Part shown: in pieces, positions 48,462 to 57,675 of the stretch | How positions within the stretch are numbered: position 1 is the first letter of the stretch | How the letters are laid out: every line of letters starts with the position of its first letter | Assembly (NCBI GenBank): GCA_035479875.1 | Contig: DATIIH010000008.1 | Coordinates: forward strand, 1-64,000 | Direction of reading: 5' to 3' | DNA length: 64,000 nt | From: PMNU01 sp035479875 | GTDB taxonomy: Bacteria; Patescibacteriota; Saccharimonadia; Saccharimonadales; UBA4665 | Position numbers and translations under genes: made by a program | Notes under the pieces: generated by a model | The model's database searches: none | Seen by the model: the letters and a program-made list of their open reading frames with translations, nothing else | What the model was told of the DNA's origin: nothing

Positions 48462-50267
48462 TTATCCCTGAATCTGCGATTCAAACATCTCATAAAAGTG
48501 TCCTTTACGTGCAATCAGCTCATCGTGAGTGCCTGACTCGACCAGCTTGCCATCCTTCAACATGTAAATGATGTCGGCTTTTTTGACGGTACTCAAACGG
48601 TGGCTGATGGTGATAACGGTGCGGTTTCGTTCGGCAAACAGACGCTTGAAGATACGCGCTTCGGCCATGGCGTCGATGGCGGAGGTAGGTTCGTCGAGGA
48701 TGACGATGGGCGCATTACGGTAAAAATCGCGCGCCAGCGCTAGTCGCTGCCACTGGCCGCCGGACAGGTCGGTGCCTTTATTGCCGTCGTCGTCTTCCAT
48801 CCAGTTGTTGATATACGAATCAAGCCCTTTGGGCAACTTGCGCACGAAATCGGTCGCTTCGGCATCTTTGAGCGCCTGTTGCAGACGCTTTTCGTCAGGG
48901 ACCGCTTCAACATCGCCGAAACGCACATTATCGCCGGCGGTGGCGAAGCCGTAGCTGATAAAGTCCTGCTGGAGTACGCCGAGTTGACGGTGCCACGACG
49001 CAATATCAATAATCTCGAGCGGTGTTCCGTCGAGCAGTAGCTTACCGGCGGTCGGATTATAGAGCCCCGTTAATAGCTTAATAAGTGTGCTCTTACCCGC
49101 GCCGTTCTCCCCTACAATCGCCACATGCCGGTTGCGCTCGATAGTCAGGTTGATGTGCTGCAACACGTTGGGGTTATTCTTGCCCGGGTAGTGAAACGAA
49201 ACATCGTCAAAAACAATTGCTGCCGGTGCGCCCTCCAATGTGACACTGCCCGCCGCCCTTACCGGCAGCCGCATAAACTGCTCGTAATCGAAGAGGTTGG
49301 CCACATCTTCGTCGATGCTTGAGATGGTCAATACCAAACTGCTGGCACTTCCCATCACGCGCGATACCAACTGCTGCACGTACAGGAACTGACCGAGCGG
49401 CTGCCTGCGCCCGACGACCTGCAACGCGATCCACACCAAGGCGCCAACTTCGGCGGCAGCTTCTAGTGTATTAGACAGTAGCACCATCGGCACGGTCTGA
49501 CGCTCGATTTCGATGCGCTTCTTCTCGTCTTTGTCACGCAGGCCGGCACGCAGCTTAAGCAGGTAGCGCACCATGCCATAGAGACGCAGTTCACCGACGT
49601 AGCGCGGCTGCAGCATATTCCATTCAATGAGGCTTAGCATACGGCGCACTTCGACGTTTTCATTCCAATGCTTTATTTGCCGCCGCGACAGTTTGATCTG
49701 CACGTACAGTCCGGGGATGATGGCAACCAGTATAGCTACGGCCAACCCCCAGCTAACATAAGAAAGGGCAACGATGGCGCTAACGACCGATATTAATTGA
49801 GATACGATGGTTGCGATACGATCGGAGACCCACGCGAAAAACCGCGAAAATTTTTGGGCTCGGTCGTAGAGATCGGCAGTACGCTTATCGTCATAGCGCC
49901 AAAAATCGAGCGACAAGAAGTGCTCGAACATCTGATTGGACACCCGGGTTTCAACCACGTACCGCATCTTGGCCTGCACATACTGATCCATACTGCCCCA
50001 AAGAGTCATAACCAGCCCTAAGATGGCGGTGATGATTACGTAGACCAAGACATGATGTTTAGCGCCCGGCGCACCGCCATAGGCAGCTGCCAGTGCCGTA
50101 GTGGTTTTAGCCGCGTAGAACGTCGTCGCGATCGGCAAAACGGCATAGATAACAGAACCTAGCAATTTGAATATAACGGCGGTCGGCGCCGTTCGAAATG
50201 TCAGCCCAGCAACGCCTAAAATCGCCCGAAGCTGCTGTTTGGCGGTGAGGTTTTTGGACTTAGCCAT
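48462..50267 (-). CDS. ABC exporter, fused permease and ATPase
   Basis: This 601-aa protein has an N-terminal six-helix permease (about 1-320) and an ATPase with Walker A IVGENGAGKSTLIKLLTGL, Q-loop, signature DLSGGQWQRLALARDF and Walker B PIVILDEPTSAID, followed by the H-loop ITISHRLSTV. It works as a dimer exporting lipids, peptides or drugs; the substrate is unknown. The ATG at 50267 is chosen. A longer TTG start (50303) would overlap ligA. It lies between ligA and rdgB. Confidence 0.9.
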   Translation of the reverse strand: MAKSKNLTAKQQLRAILGVAGLTFRTAPTAVIFKLLGSVIYAVLPIATTFYAAKTTTALAAAYGGAPGAKHHVLVYVIITAILGLVMTLWGSMDQYVQAKMRYVVETRVSNQMFEHFLSLDFWRYDDKRTADLYDRAQKFSRFFAWVSDRIATIVSQLISVVSAIVALSYVSWGLAVAILVAIIPGLYVQIKLSRRQIKHWNENVEVRRMLSLIEWNMLQPRYVGELRLYGMVRYLLKLRAGLRDKDEKKRIEIERQTVPMVLLSNTLEAAAEVGALVWIALQVVGRRQPLGQFLYVQQLVSRVMGSASSLVLTISSIDEDVANLFDYEQFMRLPVRAAGSVTLEGAPAAIVFDDVSFHYPGKNNPNVLQHINLTIERNRHVAIVGENGAGKSTLIKLLTGLYNPTAGKLLLDGTPLEIIDIASWHRQLGVLQQDFISYGFATAGDNVRFGDVEAVPDEKRLQQALKDAEATDFVRKLPKGLDSYINNWMEDDDGNKGTDLSGGQWQRLALARDFYRNAPIVILDEPTSAIDAMAEARIFKRLFAERNRTVITISHRLSTVKKADIIYMLKDGKLVESGTHDELIARKGHFYEMFESQIQG

Positions 50268-50289
50268 GGATATAAGCTTACCGTGCGCG

Positions 50290-52323
50290 CTAACGCTTGC
50301 CAATTATTTCTAGCAATGCCGCTTCGTCAATTTGCTTGGTGCCGAGTTTTTGAGCCTTGGCAAGCTTGCTGGCGCCGACGTTGGCGCCGACCACCAGGTA
50401 GCTTGTGTCTTTGCCCACCGAGGATTGAAATGTACCGCCAAGTTCTCTGATCTTGTCCGCTGCCTCATCGCGGCTCAAATGCTCCAGAGTGCCAGTTACG
50501 ACAAAACTCTTGCCATGCAGCGGGCCGCGGGCGCGGGAGACGTAGTGCGGCTTAACGCCAAGCTTCTCAAACTTTTCGAGCAATCTTTCGTTATCGCTAT
50601 CAGCAAACCAACCTAAAATGCTCTCTGCTACGATGTCACCAATGCCCTCAACCTGTAAAAGTTGGTCCAAAGTTGCATGTCTTAGCGTATCGAGCGACCC
50701 AAAATGTTCTGCTACGTCAATGGCCGTTTGTGCCCCCACGTGACGAATGCCGAGGCCATATATAAAACGTGGCAGTTCCGGTTTTTTGACTGCGGCGATC
50801 GCTTTGACCAGGTTGGTGGCCGATATTTCGGCAAAGCGCTCGAGCTTAAGTAGGTCTTCTTTGCTGATGGTATACACATCGGCCATGTCGTGGACCAGCT
50901 TAGCGTCAACTAAAGCAACCACATTTTTTTCGCCCAAACCGTCAATATCCAACGCTGATTTACTGGCAAAATGCTCCAATGCTTTTTTGAGCAGTACTGG
51001 GCCCGTTGCGCCCTTAACGCGGTATACGGCTTCGCCCTCCGGGCGGTCGAATGCGAGTTCTGGGTATTGGCGCGCCAGTTCTTTTTGCATGTCAAACTTA
51101 TGAGCAGACTTAGGGCGTAACTCGGTCAAGACCTTAGAAACTTGTGGGATGATATCACCTGCCTTAAAAATGACGACCGTATCGCCTACACGAATGTCTT
51201 TACGTTCGATTTCGTCGGCATTATGTAAGCTGGCGTGCTGCACGGTGGTACCAGCTACAACTACGGGATCGAACACCGCTACCGGCGTAGCGGCGCCGGT
51301 ACGCCCGATGCTTAATACAATGTCGCGTACTACGGTGGTTGCCTCTTCCGCGGCGTATTTGTACGCCACTGCGCCGCGCGGGGCTTTACCCACAACGCCG
51401 AGACGATCGAATTGCTGGTGGTCGTTCACCTTTATAACCAACCCGTCGGTGTTATACGGAAGGTTATGCCGCTTTTCTTCCCAGGTATCGGCAAAACGCA
51501 TGACCTGATCGACAGAGGTAAAAACTTTGGACTGATCATTGGCGGCCAGGCCAAGCGCGCGGATGGCTTGATAAGCAAACTGGTTAGTGGGGACTTCGCG
51601 CGGGTCGTCACGTAACAGCTGCCAAGCGCGGAAACGCAGCGGACGGGCAGCAGTTAGCTTGGGGTCAAGCTGGCGAATCGAACCTGCCGCTAAATTGCGC
51701 GGATTAGCATACTGTGGCAAGCCTTTGGCCTCGCGCCGTTTGTTAAGCGCCTCAAAGTCTTTTTTGTAGATAACCACTTCGCCACGGATTTCGGTGCGGC
51801 CTTTAAGAAATGCGGCATGGGCTTCTGACGAACGCAAATGGATCGGTACGCTATCGAGGGTGCGTATATTAGTGGTTACGTCTTCGCCCACCAGGCCGTC
51901 GCCGCGAGTTACTGCCTGGGTAAATATACCGTCGACATACACCAGTGAGCAGGCCAAGCCGTCCATTTTGACGTCGGCAAAAAACTCAATCTTTTCATTT
52001 GGCAACAGCTTTTGAGTACGTGTTGCCCAGGCCTGGACTTCGTCGCGGTTAAAGACGTCGTTAAGGCTGATCATGCGGGTAGCGTGGCGTACTTGGGTAA
52101 AGCCGGGTAATGGTGCACCGGCAACGCGTTGAGTGGGGCTATCGGCTGTGACGAACTCCGGGTACTCAGCCTCCAACTCGCTTAGTTCGTGCTTTAAGCT
52201 ATCGGCGGCGGCTTCGCTCATTGTAGACTCGTCGAGCACATGATAATGATAGCGATAGTCGTTAATGAGATCGCGCAGACGGGCGATACGCTCTTTGGCC
52301 TCGGCCCTAGTCAGTTGTCTCAT
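50290..52323 (-). CDS. ligA: NAD-dependent DNA ligase
   Basis: The 677-aa enzyme has the full LigA order: the Ia domain, the nucleotidyl site VKMDGLACSLVY (adenylated Lys near 120), TRGDGLVGEDVTTNIRT, the OB fold (GRTGAATPVAVFDPVVVAGTTV) and four helix-hairpin-helix units. A C-terminal BRCT domain follows (GKSFVVTGTLEHLSRDEA, then LVVGANVGASKLAKAQKLG). The zinc-finger cysteines normally found between the OB fold and HhH domain are not seen in this sequence (the segment reads RPEGEAVYRVKGATGPVLLKKALEHF), a deviation worth checking. It seals nicks in replication. It overlaps the previous gene by ATGA. Confidence 0.95.
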   Translation of the reverse strand: MRQLTRAEAKERIARLRDLINDYRYHYHVLDESTMSEAAADSLKHELSELEAEYPEFVTADSPTQRVAGAPLPGFTQVRHATRMISLNDVFNRDEVQAWATRTQKLLPNEKIEFFADVKMDGLACSLVYVDGIFTQAVTRGDGLVGEDVTTNIRTLDSVPIHLRSSEAHAAFLKGRTEIRGEVVIYKKDFEALNKRREAKGLPQYANPRNLAAGSIRQLDPKLTAARPLRFRAWQLLRDDPREVPTNQFAYQAIRALGLAANDQSKVFTSVDQVMRFADTWEEKRHNLPYNTDGLVIKVNDHQQFDRLGVVGKAPRGAVAYKYAAEEATTVVRDIVLSIGRTGAATPVAVFDPVVVAGTTVQHASLHNADEIERKDIRVGDTVVIFKAGDIIPQVSKVLTELRPKSAHKFDMQKELARQYPELAFDRPEGEAVYRVKGATGPVLLKKALEHFASKSALDIDGLGEKNVVALVDAKLVHDMADVYTISKEDLLKLERFAEISATNLVKAIAAVKKPELPRFIYGLGIRHVGAQTAIDVAEHFGSLDTLRHATLDQLLQVEGIGDIVAESILGWFADSDNERLLEKFEKLGVKPHYVSRARGPLHGKSFVVTGTLEHLSRDEAADKIRELGGTFQSSVGKDTSYLVVGANVGASKLAKAQKLGTKQIDEAALLEIIGKR

Positions 52324-53312
52324 AGCAGCGAACGGTACAACCCATACAGATAACTATGTGCCACCAAAAGCGCCAACATCGACACTAAAAAGAAGATCCA
52401 CGGCGAAATAACGGTGAGAAATAAAATAAACGGAACGGTTAGAATGGCCGAGCCCAGTAACAAAGCTATCGGCAAAAAGAGCATCTTGCGTAAGATTGCC
52501 CAGCGGTGCAAGCGTGCCACCTGGCGCACAGCGCGCGTCGTAGCCCAGGGTGTAGCATCGGGCAGACAAACTGCATACAGGCTGAGAATGGTTGGGCAAA
52601 TAATATACAGCGACCACACCGACAACAAGAATGCTAAGAACCCCCACCCTACCTGCTCAAACCCAGACACGATGATGCCATTATTGACCACGGTAACGTA
52701 CAGCAATATGCCCACTACCATCGGCAGCAGCTGTATACCAATCAGCAGCAGCGTAAGGACAAACGGCACCAGTGGATACATACCGCGGTAAAATGCATCA
52801 CGGACGCGAAAGCGATGCTCAGCGTAAGCCTGGCGCAGGGCCCAAATAAACGCCAAACTCAGCATAATACCAAACATGATCTCGTATATGCCGGCGGAGG
52901 GGTTTCCCGTGCCGTTCGTACCGCCACCGAGTAAATATGCAAATGTCGCTACGCCGCCAAACAGTGCAGACCAGTGGCCGTGGGCTAAAAGCGTAAAGCT
53001 AGTCTTGGCCGTCGTCACGGTGCTGAACTCGCTGGTATCCAGCGAGAATATAAGCCGTAGGATGGCGTAAATAACCAGCATTCCCAAGAACAATTTCCAG
53101 TTCTTGCGCAGAATCTTAAGAGCCGCCCAAAATATTTTAAACGCTGAGGGCAACTTGGCCCCCGCCTGAGCTTGCTTGCGCAACTTGCGCGGCACATGCT
53201 TGCGCTTGGGCAACCTAAGGCGCCGCACTGCCGTCACAGGCTGGACGGCTGGTGTTTTAGCACTGGGAGCTTTTTTGGTTTTTGCTTTAGCAGGGGCGGT
53301 CTTCTTGGCCAT
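52320..53312 (-). CDS. Polytopic membrane protein with a basic N-terminal tail
   Basis: The 330-aa protein begins with a Lys/Ala/Pro-rich tail (about 1-60) and has six or so membrane segments (about 78-96, 115-140, 158-172, 184-212, 224-252, 280-325). Its layout resembles a glycerophosphoryl-diester or DUF975-type membrane domain, but this is weak. It lies between htpX (9-bp gap) and ligA (4-nt overlap), so it is co-transcribed with both. Confidence 0.65.
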   Translation of the reverse strand: MAKKTAPAKAKTKKAPSAKTPAVQPVTAVRRLRLPKRKHVPRKLRKQAQAGAKLPSAFKIFWAALKILRKNWKLFLGMLVIYAILRLIFSLDTSEFSTVTTAKTSFTLLAHGHWSALFGGVATFAYLLGGGTNGTGNPSAGIYEIMFGIMLSLAFIWALRQAYAEHRFRVRDAFYRGMYPLVPFVLTLLLIGIQLLPMVVGILLYVTVVNNGIIVSGFEQVGWGFLAFLLSVWSLYIICPTILSLYAVCLPDATPWATTRAVRQVARLHRWAILRKMLFLPIALLLGSAILTVPFILFLTVISPWIFFLVSMLALLVAHSYLYGLYRSLL

Positions 53313-53321
53313 GATAGTAGT

Positions 53322-54194
53322 TTAGGCGTGGGTGCCCATGCTGCGCAAGCGCGCAATACGGTCTTTAATTGGTGGATGCGTACTAAACAAATTAGTGATG
53401 CCGTGACCGCGCAACGGATTAGCAAAAAAGAAGTGCGCAGTAGCAGTATTCTGGCGTTTGAGTGCGCTGCCGGTGCGAGCAATCTTCTCGAGTGCGCTGG
53501 CAAGACCTTCTGGATAGCGGGTAGCAAGTGCGCCGCTGGCGTCGGCCAAATATTCACGCTTGCGTGAGATAGCCAACTGAATAAGGCTGGCAATGATCGG
53601 CGCCAAAATAGCGGCCACAATACCGACGATTAAAAAGATTTGGTTGTTCTCGCGCTTGTCGTCACGGAACCACACCAAACGCAGAATGACATCCGAGATT
53701 ACTGCAATCACGGCGGTCAGCGCAAAGGCCAGCATCGACACTCTAATATCGTAGTTTTTGATATGGCTCAGCTCGTGCGCTAGCACACCTTGCAGCTCGT
53801 TATCCTCCATGATGTCGAGTAGCCCCTGCGTGACGCAAACTGCGGCATGCTGGGGGTCACGACCAGTAGCAAAGGCGTTGGGCGCGGCGTCAGGCATAAT
53901 GTACACCTTGGGCATCGGCAGGCCATCGGTGATTGCCAAATTCTCAACCACGCGCCATAGGCGCGGCTGGTCTTTTTTGGTAATTGCTACCGCGCCGTTG
54001 AGCGCCAAGCTCATCCGCCCGCCGGCAAAATAGCCAATCACTGCGTAAATAAGCGCAAAGATCACCACACCTATAGTAAGCCCTTGGGAACCGCTATATA
54101 GATCAAACACCCAGGCCAGTAGGCCGGCGAACATGAAAAAGCCAAGCATGATATACACCGTGCGGCGTTTATTGCTGGCTATTTCGCTGTACAT
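53322..54194 (-). CDS. htpX: HtpX-family membrane metalloprotease
   Basis: This 290-aa protein has two N-terminal membrane segments (about 15-33 and 38-57), the zinc motif LAHELSHIKNYD near residue 140, two more segments, and the later REYLADASGALATRYPEGLASAL (third zinc ligand). HtpX degrades misfolded membrane proteins. It lies 24 bp downstream of lemA, a frequent pairing. Confidence 0.95.
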   Translation of the reverse strand: MYSEIASNKRRTVYIMLGFFMFAGLLAWVFDLYSGSQGLTIGVVIFALIYAVIGYFAGGRMSLALNGAVAITKKDQPRLWRVVENLAITDGLPMPKVYIMPDAAPNAFATGRDPQHAAVCVTQGLLDIMEDNELQGVLAHELSHIKNYDIRVSMLAFALTAVIAVISDVILRLVWFRDDKRENNQIFLIVGIVAAILAPIIASLIQLAISRKREYLADASGALATRYPEGLASALEKIARTGSALKRQNTATAHFFFANPLRGHGITNLFSTHPPIKDRIARLRSMGTHA

Positions 54195-54218
54195 ATAAGA
54201 CTAGGCCTAGCGGTGGAG

Positions 54219-54779
54219 TTAAAACTTAACGTCAACGGGCTTTTCGGCAGCTGCTTGGTCGGCGTCATCCAGCTCAAAGAACTCTTTGTCTTGCTTAAAA
54301 CCGAGCATGTTAGCAAAAATATTGGTAGGGAAGACCTTGCGCTTGGTGTTAAAGTCGCGCACCACACCGTTGTAAAAACGGCGGGAGGCCATGATTTTGT
54401 CTTCGGTGTCGGTGAGTTGGGCCTGCAAGTCGCGGAAGTTGTCGCTGGCTTTGAGCTGCGGGTAGTTCTCGGCTACGGCGAACAGGCTCTTAAGCGTTTG
54501 GCTAAATTGGTTCTCGGCCTTGGCAGTTTCGGCCGGGCCCTGTGCGTTTAAGGCATTAGCGCGAGCTTTGGTGACGTTCTCGAAAACGCTTTTTTCGTGA
54601 GTGGCGTAGCCCTTAACGGTGTTGACGAGGTTAGGAATCAGGTCGTAACGACGCTTGAGTTGGACGGTGATGTCGCTCCAGGCTTCGTTAGATTGCTGAT
54701 TAAGGCGCACCAAGCCGTTGTACATCGCGGCTACAATGATAATCAGCAGGACGATAACTCCAATAATGATCCAGGGCAT
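54219..54779 (-). CDS. lemA: LemA family protein
   Basis: This 186-aa protein starts at the ATG at 54779 after GGAGAG; longer frames run into the divergent gene. A membrane segment (about 3-20) precedes the helical LemA domain with NQQSNEAWSDITVQLKRRYDLIPNLVNTVKGYATHEKSVFENVTKARANA. Role unknown in detail. LemA-HtpX pairs are common in bacteria and are thought to act in envelope quality control. Confidence 0.95.
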   Translation of the reverse strand: MPWIIIGVIVLLIIIVAAMYNGLVRLNQQSNEAWSDITVQLKRRYDLIPNLVNTVKGYATHEKSVFENVTKARANALNAQGPAETAKAENQFSQTLKSLFAVAENYPQLKASDNFRDLQAQLTDTEDKIMASRRFYNGVVRDFNTKRKVFPTNIFANMLGFKQDKEFFELDDADQAAAEKPVDVKF

Positions 54780-54833
54780 ATTTCTCTCCTTAAGTGTACT
54801 TATAGTATACGCTGGTAATGCTATCATGGCTAT

Positions 54834-56060
54834 ATGCCGCTCGTACGGATTCGCCCAGCACCGCCACCGCCCAAACGGTGGCCCAAACATGTACGCAATG
54901 TATGCATTCTGTTAGTAGTTGTGGCGGCCGGCATCAACGTACTGCGCCCCGTTCCGCCAGCGACCATCACAGCGCTGGCGCTGCCGACTACGGTCGCTCA
55001 GCAGGTGGCAGTAGAGTGGCCGGCAACCGGCGAGGCCGCGCTCCAAGTGGCGGGCATTAGCCCCATCCTAGATAACGGCCAAACCGCTCCGGCGGCTACG
55101 GCCAGCATAGCTAAAGTGATAACCGCTCTTACCGTTTTGCAGAAAAAGCCGCTGCTTCCCGATACCACGGGCGGCACCATCACGCTCACGCCAAGCGATG
55201 TCGACCTCTACAACACCTACCTCGCCCAAGACGGCTCAGTGTTGCCCGTAACCGCCGGGCAGCAACTCAGCGAGTACGACGCCCTAGCAGCCATATTACT
55301 ACCGTCAGCCAACAACATCGCCGATACCTTCGCCATATGGGGTTACGGTACTATGACCGCTTATCGCGGTGCGGCCACCCAATTTGTACACGACCTAGGC
55401 CTCACCAACACGGTAATCGGCTCCGATGCCAGCGGCTACTTAGCCGATACCACCAGCACGCCACGCGATCTCATAGTGCTTGGCGAGCAAGCCATGCAAA
55501 ATCCGGTGTTTGCGCAGATCGTAGGCCTACCGCGTACCACTATCGCCGGCCAAGGAACGATTTATAACTTTAACTCGATGCTTGGCGACGACGGTATTGT
55601 GGGCATTAAAACCGGCAATAATAACGAAGATCCCGGTGCATTTTTGTTCGCCGCCAACTACCAAGTGAGTAAAGGCCATTCGGTGGTGATTTACGGTGCC
55701 GTGCTCAATGCCCCGTCACTGCGCAGCGCCCTGCTATCCAGCGTGCCGATTATCAACTCCGCGCAACAGGCACTCGAATATGTGACGCCGGTACGCGCCA
55801 AGCAAACCATTGCCACCGTAAAAACGGCTTGGGGCGCGAGCACTACTGCAGTGGCAGCCAGCGATGTAAGTTTGGTGCACTGGAAAGGCAATGACTTAAT
55901 GACGACAGCGAGTGTTCCGGCACACACCACAGCATTTAAAAAAGGTGCCACACTTGGCACAGTAAAAATCACCAGCAACGACAAAATAAGTTCAGCGAAT
56001 GTGGTACTCAGCAAAGATGTACCAAAGCCAAGTTTTTGGTGGCGCCTAACTCGGCACTAA
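54834..56060 (+). CDS. dacA: D-alanyl-D-alanine carboxypeptidase (PBP5-like)
   Basis: The 408-aa protein has a membrane anchor (about 21-37). The serine-type peptidase domain carries all three active-site motifs: S-x-x-K in TASIAKVITAL (about 88), S-x-N in LLPSANNIAD (about 158) and KTG in VGIKTGNNNEDPG (about 261). It trims the terminal D-Ala of peptidoglycan stem peptides outside the membrane. TATCAT at 54822-54827 lies 6 nt before the ATG, a possible leaderless start. It is divergent from lemA. Confidence 0.92.
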   Translation: MPLVRIRPAPPPPKRWPKHVRNVCILLVVVAAGINVLRPVPPATITALALPTTVAQQVAVEWPATGEAALQVAGISPILDNGQTAPAATASIAKVITALTVLQKKPLLPDTTGGTITLTPSDVDLYNTYLAQDGSVLPVTAGQQLSEYDALAAILLPSANNIADTFAIWGYGTMTAYRGAATQFVHDLGLTNTVIGSDASGYLADTTSTPRDLIVLGEQAMQNPVFAQIVGLPRTTIAGQGTIYNFNSMLGDDGIVGIKTGNNNEDPGAFLFAANYQVSKGHSVVIYGAVLNAPSLRSALLSSVPIINSAQQALEYVTPVRAKQTIATVKTAWGASTTAVAASDVSLVHWKGNDLMTTASVPAHTTAFKKGATLGTVKITSNDKISSANVVLSKDVPKPSFWWRLTRH

Positions 56061-56062
56061 AT

Positions 56063-56090
56063 AAAAACACCCAGTAAACTGAGTGTTTTT
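56063..56090. terminator. Bidirectional terminator
   Basis: A 12-pair stem with one mismatch (56063-56074 with 56079-56090), TAAA loop and T5/A5 arms, between dacA (+) and tRNA-Val (-). It can serve both strands. Confidence 0.85.
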
Positions 56091-56093
56091 ACA

Positions 56094-56170
56094 TGGTGGG
56101 CGCTGAGGGGCTCGAACCCCCGACCCCCTCGGTGTAAACGAGGTGCTCTAGCCAACTGAGCTAAGCGCCC
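56094..56170 (-). tRNA. tRNA-Val (anticodon TAC)
   Basis: On the minus strand, 77 nt with encoded CCA. The acceptor GGGCGCT pairs with AGCGCCC, the anticodon arm is CCTCG-TTTACAC-CGAGG (TAC), and the T arm is GGGGG/CCCCT around TTCGAGC. The cloverleaf is complete. Confidence 0.95.
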
Positions 56171-56229
56171 TGGGAACCCGCCTATTGTAAATTAACGACG
56201 TTAATTTTGCAATAAGACGAGTCGGTGTG

Positions 56230-56970
56230 CTATACAAAATCGACAAATTGGCCGGCGTTAGCCACTATGGTCTGCAGCGCGTCAGGCATGAGCACCATAC
56301 CCTGACGAGGCAGTGGGTTTGGGTCTTTAGCGGAGGGCTCTGGTTGGTGGACACCCATGTCTATAAATCCAACCGATGGTTCGCCCCGCCTATTACCAAG
56401 GTTGTAGTATAGATCCAACGCGGCTCGGTTTGTCGTGTCGGTCTCGATCCAGATACCGTCATCTAACAGCGGTGGCAGTCCGTCGACTCCGCCGTCCATA
56501 GTCAGTTCAACAATTTGCTTCAAGCCGGCAATCGCTAACCGTCTGCCGATACCCTGACCCTCAAAGCTACTACCGGGGACTTTCGGGTTATTGTAAGCCG
56601 TCCTAAAGGCCATCGTCCGTTGCGGCCTATAAGGAGCGTCGGGGTAGTCACCTTTTGGAAATGCTTCGCCACCAATCCATACGAGACCAGCCACGTCATC
56701 GACGCCCTCCATCGGTAGATCTTCTTCTAGCCCAGGTGCAACCTCATCGGTCCAAGCAGTAAACACGTCACGGCCGCCGCCCTTGGGGTGCCAGCCAGAA
56801 AATTTTTCAGGAGAAAAACGATTTTGGTCCTTTTGACCCAATGTCGCCATGATGCCGGGGTGGAAGGCGCCAGCATACACTGCAGCACGAACCCGTTCAT
56901 TATGACCGTGGCGAACGGTAATCGGGCCTTCAGTCTTTGATGGAAAAGTAGCAATTTTAGTAACTGTCAT
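56230..56970 (-). CDS. GNAT-family acetyltransferase
   Basis: This 246-aa protein starts at the ATG at 56970. The acetyl-CoA loop is seen as FEGQGIGRRLAIAGL (Q-x-x-G-x-G), followed by IWIETDTTNRAALDLYYNLG, the usual C-terminal GNAT block. The substrate is unknown. The first 130 residues are Gly/Asp-rich and unusual in length. TACAAT lies 6 nt before the ATG, so the mRNA may be leaderless. Confidence 0.8.
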   Translation of the reverse strand: MTVTKIATFPSKTEGPITVRHGHNERVRAAVYAGAFHPGIMATLGQKDQNRFSPEKFSGWHPKGGGRDVFTAWTDEVAPGLEEDLPMEGVDDVAGLVWIGGEAFPKGDYPDAPYRPQRTMAFRTAYNNPKVPGSSFEGQGIGRRLAIAGLKQIVELTMDGGVDGLPPLLDDGIWIETDTTNRAALDLYYNLGNRRGEPSVGFIDMGVHQPEPSAKDPNPLPRQGMVLMPDALQTIVANAGQFVDFV

Positions 56971-57081
56971 AGGGTGATTGTAGCGCTCCTTAGATAAAAA
57001 GTACAGAGATGTTCTAGATGTCAAATTCATGTCATAGATTATGATACCTGGCATCTGCTAAGCGACACCTGCGAGCTCTGG

Positions 57082-57588
57082 CTACCCAGGCGTGGGAACT
57101 GCAACTGTAATGAAGGGCAGCCACAGGCCGGCATTGATGAAGCCGGGAGGCACGGGCCCTAGGCCCATAGTCTGGTAGGACATGCGTCGCCTTGGGTCAA
57201 GATTGGGGTATTCCGGATGACTGGCGTACTCTACCAGCTCACCCCTGTGGAGGCTGTGTGTCAGCGTAACAGCGACGCAGCCAGGAAATTGGGCGTCCGG
57301 AGGGTCCACTATACCGCGCCAGTAAGGCGTAAAGACCGGCTCATGCCCCCGCAGTTCTTCCGCGATGCCAGCGCGCTGTTGAGCGGGCGACATGTGCATA
57401 GCCACGCCTGCCGCAATGCTAAAAAGCGCTCTGGCCGCACGTGCAGCGTGCGAAGTGCCTGGCCGGTAGTGCCACACGCTAATATCCATACCCAGTACAA
57501 GTTGCGCAGGGCTAAAAATCTGTCCTTCGCACACTTCTTCTAGCTGGGTACGGCGTAGCTGTTTCTCAACAGATGTCATAACCGACAT
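57082..57588 (-). CDS. Protein of unknown function
   Basis: The 168-aa protein has no clear signal or membrane segment. FSPAQLVLGMDISVWHYRPG, an Ala-rich helix (AARAARALFSIAAGVAM) and CVAVTLTHSLHRGELVEY can be seen, but no motif that would name a family. The -10-like TATGGT (57599-57594) lies 5 nt before the ATG. It is divergent from the FMN reductase gene. Confidence 0.55.
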   Translation of the reverse strand: MSVMTSVEKQLRRTQLEEVCEGQIFSPAQLVLGMDISVWHYRPGTSHAARAARALFSIAAGVAMHMSPAQQRAGIAEELRGHEPVFTPYWRGIVDPPDAQFPGCVAVTLTHSLHRGELVEYASHPEYPNLDPRRRMSYQTMGLGPVPPGFINAGLWLPFITVAVPTPG

Positions 57589-57675
57589 ACTCTACCATAA
57601 ACCGGGCACAATTACAATGTTGCAAGATGCACCAGGAGTGCCTATACTATACTTTGTAAAGTAAAGGAGCTCGAC

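Noticed and set aside
54780..54890. N-terminal extension of lemA
   Set aside because: It overlaps the divergent dacA start and precedes the GGAGAG site. LemA proteins normally start at the membrane segment, which the ATG at 54779 gives.
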